A DNA stretch of 64,000 bases from Planctomycetota bacterium (lineage in GTDB: Bacteria > Planctomycetota > J058 > J103). Shown here in pieces: positions 60,364 through 64,000 of the stretch; positions within the stretch are counted from its first letter, which is position 1; every line of letters begins with the position of its first letter. The notes under the pieces were generated by a model. It saw only the letters and a program-made list of their open reading frames with translations. It searched no databases and was not told the DNA's origin. The stretch spans positions 62,001 through 126,000 of the forward strand of contig BPJM01000004.1 of NCBI GenBank assembly GCA_026004615.1, written 5' to 3'. The translations under genes and the position numbers were made by a program.

Positions 60364-60706
60364 CGGCGCCGGGAGCCGGCCCGGGAGCGCCCGCGGGCGC
60401 CGCCGCCCCGCCGCCGCCGGGCACCGCGGGTGCCTCGGCCGGAGCGGGCGCGGGCTCGCCGGCGACGGTATGGCCCCGCTGCCGGGTCGTCAGGATGCCG
60501 ATCGCCATCGCCAGCAGCATGAACAATGCGCCCAGCACCGCCGTCGTGCGCCGCCAGGTCACGTCCGCCTTGACGCCGAACGCGGTCTCCCCGCCGCCGC
60601 CGCCGAACGCGGCCCCGATCCCGCCCACATCGCCCCGCTGCAGCAGGATCACCCCGAGCAGCAGGATCGACACGAAGATGAACGCGATCCACAAGAACAC
60701 GATCAT
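60356..60706 (-). CDS. secG: Preprotein translocase subunit SecG
   Basis: 116 residues, two transmembrane helices (~3-22 and ~55-75) with the conserved loop LLQRGDVGGIGAAFGGGGG, ETAFGVKADVTWRR between them. A low-complexity Ala/Pro/Gly tail follows. Accessory part of SecYEG. Starts 7 nt after the tpiA stop. Confidence 0.93.
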   Translation of the reverse strand: MIVFLWIAFIFVSILLLGVILLQRGDVGGIGAAFGGGGGETAFGVKADVTWRRTTAVLGALFMLLAMAIGILTTRQRGHTVAGEPAPAPAEAPAVPGGGGAAAPAGAPGPAPGADG

Positions 60707-60713
60707 CGCAGCT

Positions 60714-61535
60714 TCACCCCCCGGCTGCTGCGCGGGCTGCGCTGTCGCCCGCTGTCTCATGGGCGAGGCGGGCGCGCGCCACCGCCGATCCCGCCTGCGC
60801 GATCGCGCAGAAGCTGTCGGCATGCAAGCTCGCGCCTCCCACCAGGACGCCGTCGATCTGGGGCTGGCCGAGCAGCTCGGCCGCATTGTCGGGCTTGACG
60901 CTGCCGCCGTACAGGATCCGGACCTCGCTCGCCGCTGCCGCCGGCAACAGCGCCCGGATGGCGCCGTGCACCTCCGCCGCCTGTTGAGGGCTCGCGCTGC
61001 GTCCGGTCCCGATCGCCCAGACCGGCTCGTAGGCGATGACGACCCGCGCCGCCTGCGCGCCATCGAGCCCCTCCAGCGCATGGCGCAGCTGCAGCGCCAC
61101 CACCTCGTGGGTGCGCCCCGCCTCGCGCTGCTCCAGCGTCTCGCCGACACACAGCACCGGCCGCAGCCCTGCCCGCAGCGCCGCGCGCAGCTGCGCCCCG
61201 ACCTCCCGGTTGGATTCGCCGAACAACCGCCGCCGTTCGCTGTGCCCGCACAGCACCCAGCGGGCGCCGGTCGAGGCGATCATCGGCGCGGAGACGGCTC
61301 CGGTGTACGCACCCTCGTCCTCACCGTGACAGCACTGCGCCCCGACCGCGATCGCGGTGCCGGCGAGCACCTGCACGACCTCGAGCAAAAACGGCGCCGG
61401 CGGCAACAGCACCACCTCCAGGCCGCCCTGCGCCAGCAGGCTGGCGAGCCCCGCCCTGAGCTGCTGCGCCAGCTCGATGGCGCTCGCGCGCACGGTGTAC
61501 ATCTTCCAGTTGCCGGCGATCAAAAGAGGCTTCAT
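60714..61535 (-). CDS. tpiA: Triosephosphate isomerase
   Basis: 273 residues. Catalytic residues visible: Lys in AGNWKMYT, His in LCGHSERR, Glu in AYEPVWAIGTG; phosphate-binding ILYGGSVKPDNAAELL and GVLVGGASL. It leads the nine-gene housekeeping operon to the M19 dipeptidase. A promoter lies directly upstream. Confidence 0.97.
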   Translation of the reverse strand: MKPLLIAGNWKMYTVRASAIELAQQLRAGLASLLAQGGLEVVLLPPAPFLLEVVQVLAGTAIAVGAQCCHGEDEGAYTGAVSAPMIASTGARWVLCGHSERRRLFGESNREVGAQLRAALRAGLRPVLCVGETLEQREAGRTHEVVALQLRHALEGLDGAQAARVVIAYEPVWAIGTGRSASPQQAAEVHGAIRALLPAAAASEVRILYGGSVKPDNAAELLGQPQIDGVLVGGASLHADSFCAIAQAGSAVARARLAHETAGDSAARAAAGG

Positions 61536-61567
61536 GGCTCGGCCGCTCGGCTCCGGGAAAGGGACAA

Positions 61568-61597
61568 AAGGTAGCTTTCCCCCGGGGCGGGTGTCAA
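61568..61597 (-). promoter_or_regulatory. Promoter for the tpiA operon
   Basis: Minus strand: perfect TTGACA, 18-nt spacer, TACCTT; predicted start ~61561, ~26 nt before the tpiA ATG. It separates the operon from the ABC/TPR genes. Confidence 0.65.
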
Positions 61598-61622
61598 GCG
61601 CGGGCCCAGGGCGCGACCCGCC

Positions 61623-62417
61623 TCACCTCGCGCTCCCGCCTTTTCGTTCGAGCTCCGCCAGGCGCCGCTCCCACGGCGCGAACGCCTGCTCCGGCAGGTA
61701 GGGATGGTCGGCCCGCAGGTGCGCGAGCACCGCGGCTGCCCGGTCCAGATAGCCGCGGCGGGCCCCAGGCTCCGGAGCGCCGGCGGCCAGCTCCAGCAAC
61801 AGCCCCAGCCGCGCCCAGTCCGGCGCCGCGGGATGGGCGGGCACCCGGGCCGCCCGCTCGAGGTGGCGCAGGGCCAGCAGCACCGCGGGCAGGCCCTGGG
61901 GGTCGAGCGCGCGGTCGGCCTCGAGCGCCCGCGCGCGCTCTCGGTCGGCTACCACGTGCAGCAGCAACAGCATCGCCGTCTCGTAGGGCAGGCGCCACGA
62001 GCCGGGGTTGCGCTCCAGGCCGCGTTGCAGGTGCAGGAGTCCCTGGCGGATCCACGGCCAGGCGCGCCTCGGATCGCCATGGCGTTCCGGGATCTGCACC
62101 GCCATCGTCCAGCCGCCGATCACCCAGGCCTCTTCGCGCAGCGGATCGAGCGCGGTGATCACGCTGGCGAGCGGCGGCACCTCGTGGAAAGCGCCGGCGT
62201 GGTAGGCCTGCATGAGCTCGACCCACGTCGCCGCGATCACCACCGCGCGCAATCCGCCCAGCAACAGCCATGCTGCCGCCTCACCCGGGGCGAGCGCCAC
62301 CGCGCGCGCGCTCGCCTGCGCGCCGGGCACGCGCGCCAGGCGGCCCCAGAGCCCCTGCGCGCCGAGGGCGAGCACCCCGGCCACCAGCAGCGCCATCGCC
62401 CGTCCCGTGCCTCTCAC
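61623..62417 (-). CDS. Membrane-anchored helical (TPR-like) protein
   Basis: 264 residues. N-terminal membrane anchor (LLVAGVLALGAQGLWGRL) and an Ala/Leu/Arg-rich helical body with TPR-like spacing (AWPWIRQGLLHLQRGLERNPGSWR, LLALRHLERAARVPA). GTG 62417 with GGAGCAGGG before it is chosen over an ATG at 62396. It follows the ABC-2 permease by 59 bp and likely belongs with that exporter. Function unknown. Confidence 0.65.
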   Translation of the reverse strand: MRGTGRAMALLVAGVLALGAQGLWGRLARVPGAQASARAVALAPGEAAAWLLLGGLRAVVIAATWVELMQAYHAGAFHEVPPLASVITALDPLREEAWVIGGWTMAVQIPERHGDPRRAWPWIRQGLLHLQRGLERNPGSWRLPYETAMLLLLHVVADRERARALEADRALDPQGLPAVLLALRHLERAARVPAHPAAPDWARLGLLLELAAGAPEPGARRGYLDRAAAVLAHLRADHPYLPEQAFAPWERRLAELERKGGSAR

Positions 62418-62476
62418 GCCCTGCTCCGCCCCCGCCCGTCGGGCCCGCCGGTCGCGAGCGGGCGGGCCCGGCCCTC

Positions 62477-63865
62477 TCAGGCAGCACGCACGTCGCGCCG
62501 GATGAAGGCGCCCCAGGCCAGCACCGCGATGCCGCCCAGAAAGGGCAGCAGCGCGGCCAGCTCGCGCGCCACCGCCGCCAGTGCCACCGGGCGGCCGGCC
62601 AGCACCGCCCCGCTCCAGTCCAGTCGGCCCAGCTCCGGCAGCACACCCGCGACCCCCTCGGCCAGCCGCTGCAGCGCCACGGCCCACCAGGCCGGGGCTG
62701 GCGCCGAGGCCAGCGGCTCGGGGTGCGCGTGCGTGCCCAGCGCCTGCACCGAGAGCGCGAAGGTGCGGACCAGCTCGGGAAAGCGCGCGAGGGCGGCGAG
62801 TACCAGCGCCGCCAGCGCCGCCGTCCACTCGCGCACCACGGCGGCGCCGAGCACCCCTAGCGCCGCCACCACCGCCCCTGCCCCGAGCCGGCCAACTCCG
62901 AGCGCCACCAGCCCCGCAGCCGGGCTGCGTTCGGCCCCCCGGACCGTCACCATGCCGCTGTTGGGCCCCTGCTCGCCCACTGGCTGCCCCGCCGGGGGCT
63001 GCAGCTCGAAGGCGAGCATGCTGTCGGGGGTGCGCACCTCGAGCAGCACCTCGATGTCGTGGGGCGGTCCCGCACCCGTCTCGCCCCCATGCCCACTGGC
63101 CGCACCGGGCATCGGGAGCGCGAGCAGGCCGGGCTGGCCGCGGCCGCACCACAGTACGTGCCGGCTGTGCACCCAGCCCCGGTCGGGATCGCCCGGCGGC
63201 GGCGCCGGGCGCATCCGCACCGCGAGCGCGACCTCGACTGCGCCCGGGAAGCCCTCCCGCGCCGCGTATGCCGGCGCGACCTGGAGCAGCCACGCCGCGG
63301 CGGTGCGTCCGGCGGCCGGGGGGATGCCGCGGAACCGCCACAGCGCATTTTCCCCGCTCTGCAGCGCGAAGGCGGGCGGGGCCGGCACCGGCCGGCCCTC
63401 GCGGTCGCCCACCAGCACCTCGGCCGGCAGGTGCTCGACGCGCGGCACCAGCGCGCCGAGCGCCCTGCCGTGACCGCTGGCGAGCAATGCCCCGAGCAGC
63501 GTCGCGCCGGCCACGAGCGCCACCAGTGCCGCCACACAGAGCGCACCCAAGGCGTGCCCGGCGAGCAGCGCCGCCCGCCCCAGCGGGCGCGCCAGCAGCG
63601 CCGCGGCGCGGCGGCGGCGCAGCGTCGTGCCCAGGGAGAGGGCCCCGAGCAGCGCCGCGGCGAGGACCACGAGCAGCTCCGTCGCGCCGAGCCCATAGAC
63701 GAGCGCCAGCCGCGCCTCACCACCTGGCTCGAGCTGGGGAGTGCCGAGTCCCACGGCGGCGGCGCCGAGCGCCACCACCATGCCCAGCATGCAGTAGCCC
63801 GCGGCATGCTCCCGCACCACCAGGCGCACCACCACGGTGAGCCCGCGCCACCCGGCCCCCCTCAC
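62477..63865 (-). CDS. ABC-2-type transporter permease
   Basis: 462 residues. Membrane helices at ~28-45, ~53-82, ~98-128, a large extracytoplasmic domain (~130-310, with ENALWRFRGIPPAAGRT), then helices at ~318-360 and ~440-455. TTLRRRRAAALLARPLGRAALLAGH is the coupling-region phrase (in parts). The partner ATPase ends just before: GTG 63865 overlaps its stop by GTGA. Substrate unknown; such permeases with a big outer domain are common in planctomycetal and other gliding or envelope-export loci. Confidence 0.75.
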   Translation of the reverse strand: MRGAGWRGLTVVVRLVVREHAAGYCMLGMVVALGAAAVGLGTPQLEPGGEARLALVYGLGATELLVVLAAALLGALSLGTTLRRRRAAALLARPLGRAALLAGHALGALCVAALVALVAGATLLGALLASGHGRALGALVPRVEHLPAEVLVGDREGRPVPAPPAFALQSGENALWRFRGIPPAAGRTAAAWLLQVAPAYAAREGFPGAVEVALAVRMRPAPPPGDPDRGWVHSRHVLWCGRGQPGLLALPMPGAASGHGGETGAGPPHDIEVLLEVRTPDSMLAFELQPPAGQPVGEQGPNSGMVTVRGAERSPAAGLVALGVGRLGAGAVVAALGVLGAAVVREWTAALAALVLAALARFPELVRTFALSVQALGTHAHPEPLASAPAPAWWAVALQRLAEGVAGVLPELGRLDWSGAVLAGRPVALAAVARELAALLPFLGGIAVLAWGAFIRRDVRAA

Positions 63866-64000
63866 GCCCCGTGCTCCGTGCCACGTGCCGGCAGGACCGG
63901 CGCCTGCGCGCCCGCGCCGGCTCGTTCGAGCGCGCGCAGGAACAGCTCCCCGAGCCGCTCGCGCCGCGGCTCGACCGCGGTGAGCCGACCGCCGTGGGCA
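63862..64000 (-). CDS. ABC transporter ATP-binding protein, C-terminal fragment
   Basis: Only 46 codons lie in the window; the rest is beyond the right edge. The last residues read AHGGRLTAVEPRRERLGELFLRALER followed by a short tail (quoted phrase split: GGRLTAVEPRRERL, GELFLRALER), which is the typical C terminus of NatA/CcmA-type ATPases. The stop overlaps the permease GTG, so the two form one exporter operon. Confidence 0.6.
   Translation of the reverse strand, partial: AHGGRLTAVEPRRERLGELFLRALERAGAGAQAPVLPARGTEHGA

Overview
The window is 64 kb of a very GC-rich (clearly above 70%) bacterial chromosome, packed with genes and without rRNA, phage, transposon or CRISPR sequence. Lipoproteins with lipoboxes, a SPOR-type lipoprotein, a Tat substrate, a type II secretion/type IV pilus ATPase, FeoAB and dTDP-rhamnose-type sugar genes suggest a diderm. 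Kelch/IPT lipoproteins, a Ser/Thr kinase fused to a formylglycine-generating-enzyme-like domain, an FHA protein, and separate coaB and coaC genes in a tpiA-secG-pyrE-yicC-gmk-coaC-coaB-dut cluster resemble uncultured Planctomycetota or, less likely, Myxococcota. That placement is inference. No gap between genes exceeds 300 bases.

Layout. 1-6.8 kb: an unknown protein, a kelch lipoprotein, tRNA-Ile2(CAT), a GspE/PilB ATPase, tRNA-Gln(CTG), moaD-moaE and a double-ACT protein. 6.9-18 kb: a ClC channel with CBS and TrkA-C domains, a small winged-helix protein, a zinc-ribbon coiled-coil protein, a frameshifted PHP lipoprotein, a divergent FHA/kinase-FGE pair, a PLP enzyme and a frameshifted M48 lipoprotein. 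18-28.3 kb: a lytic-transglycosylase-like protein, a trypsin-like protein overlapping a GT2-TMTC-TPR fusion, a hendecad coiled-coil protein, an exonuclease, phosphofructokinase, a TAXI-binding-protein/pentameric-channel fusion, and class I aldolase. 28.3-42.5 kb: a TPR protein, RNase D, lysine 6-aminotransferase, EamA-YqgE, FeoAB, a Tat flavin oxidase, a PrcB-like repeat lipoprotein, a GT4 and an FMN alpha-hydroxyacid oxidase. 42.5-48.5 kb: a UDP-xylose synthase, rmlC-like, rmlB, rmlD and YihY run plus a SPOR lipoprotein. 48.5-55.2 kb: HyuA/HyuB and a frameshifted M16C protease. 55.3-64 kb: the housekeeping operon (tpiA to an M19 dipeptidase) and the end of an ABC-2 export operon.

The most unusual gene is at 25345-27255. 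It joins a periplasmic TAXI-type solute-binding domain to a complete pentameric ligand-gated ion channel whose M2 helix resembles that of the glycine receptor. It shares an apparent operon with fructose-bisphosphate aldolase and faces phosphofructokinase.

Promoters are readable: many genes have a TTGnnn-(16-18)-TAnnnT signal. In at least six cases the -10 box ends only 6-9 nt before the start codon, which points to frequent leaderless transcripts. Three genes are each broken by a single-base indel, two of them in a homopolymer run and one beside a short G run, which looks like sequencing error rather than decay.
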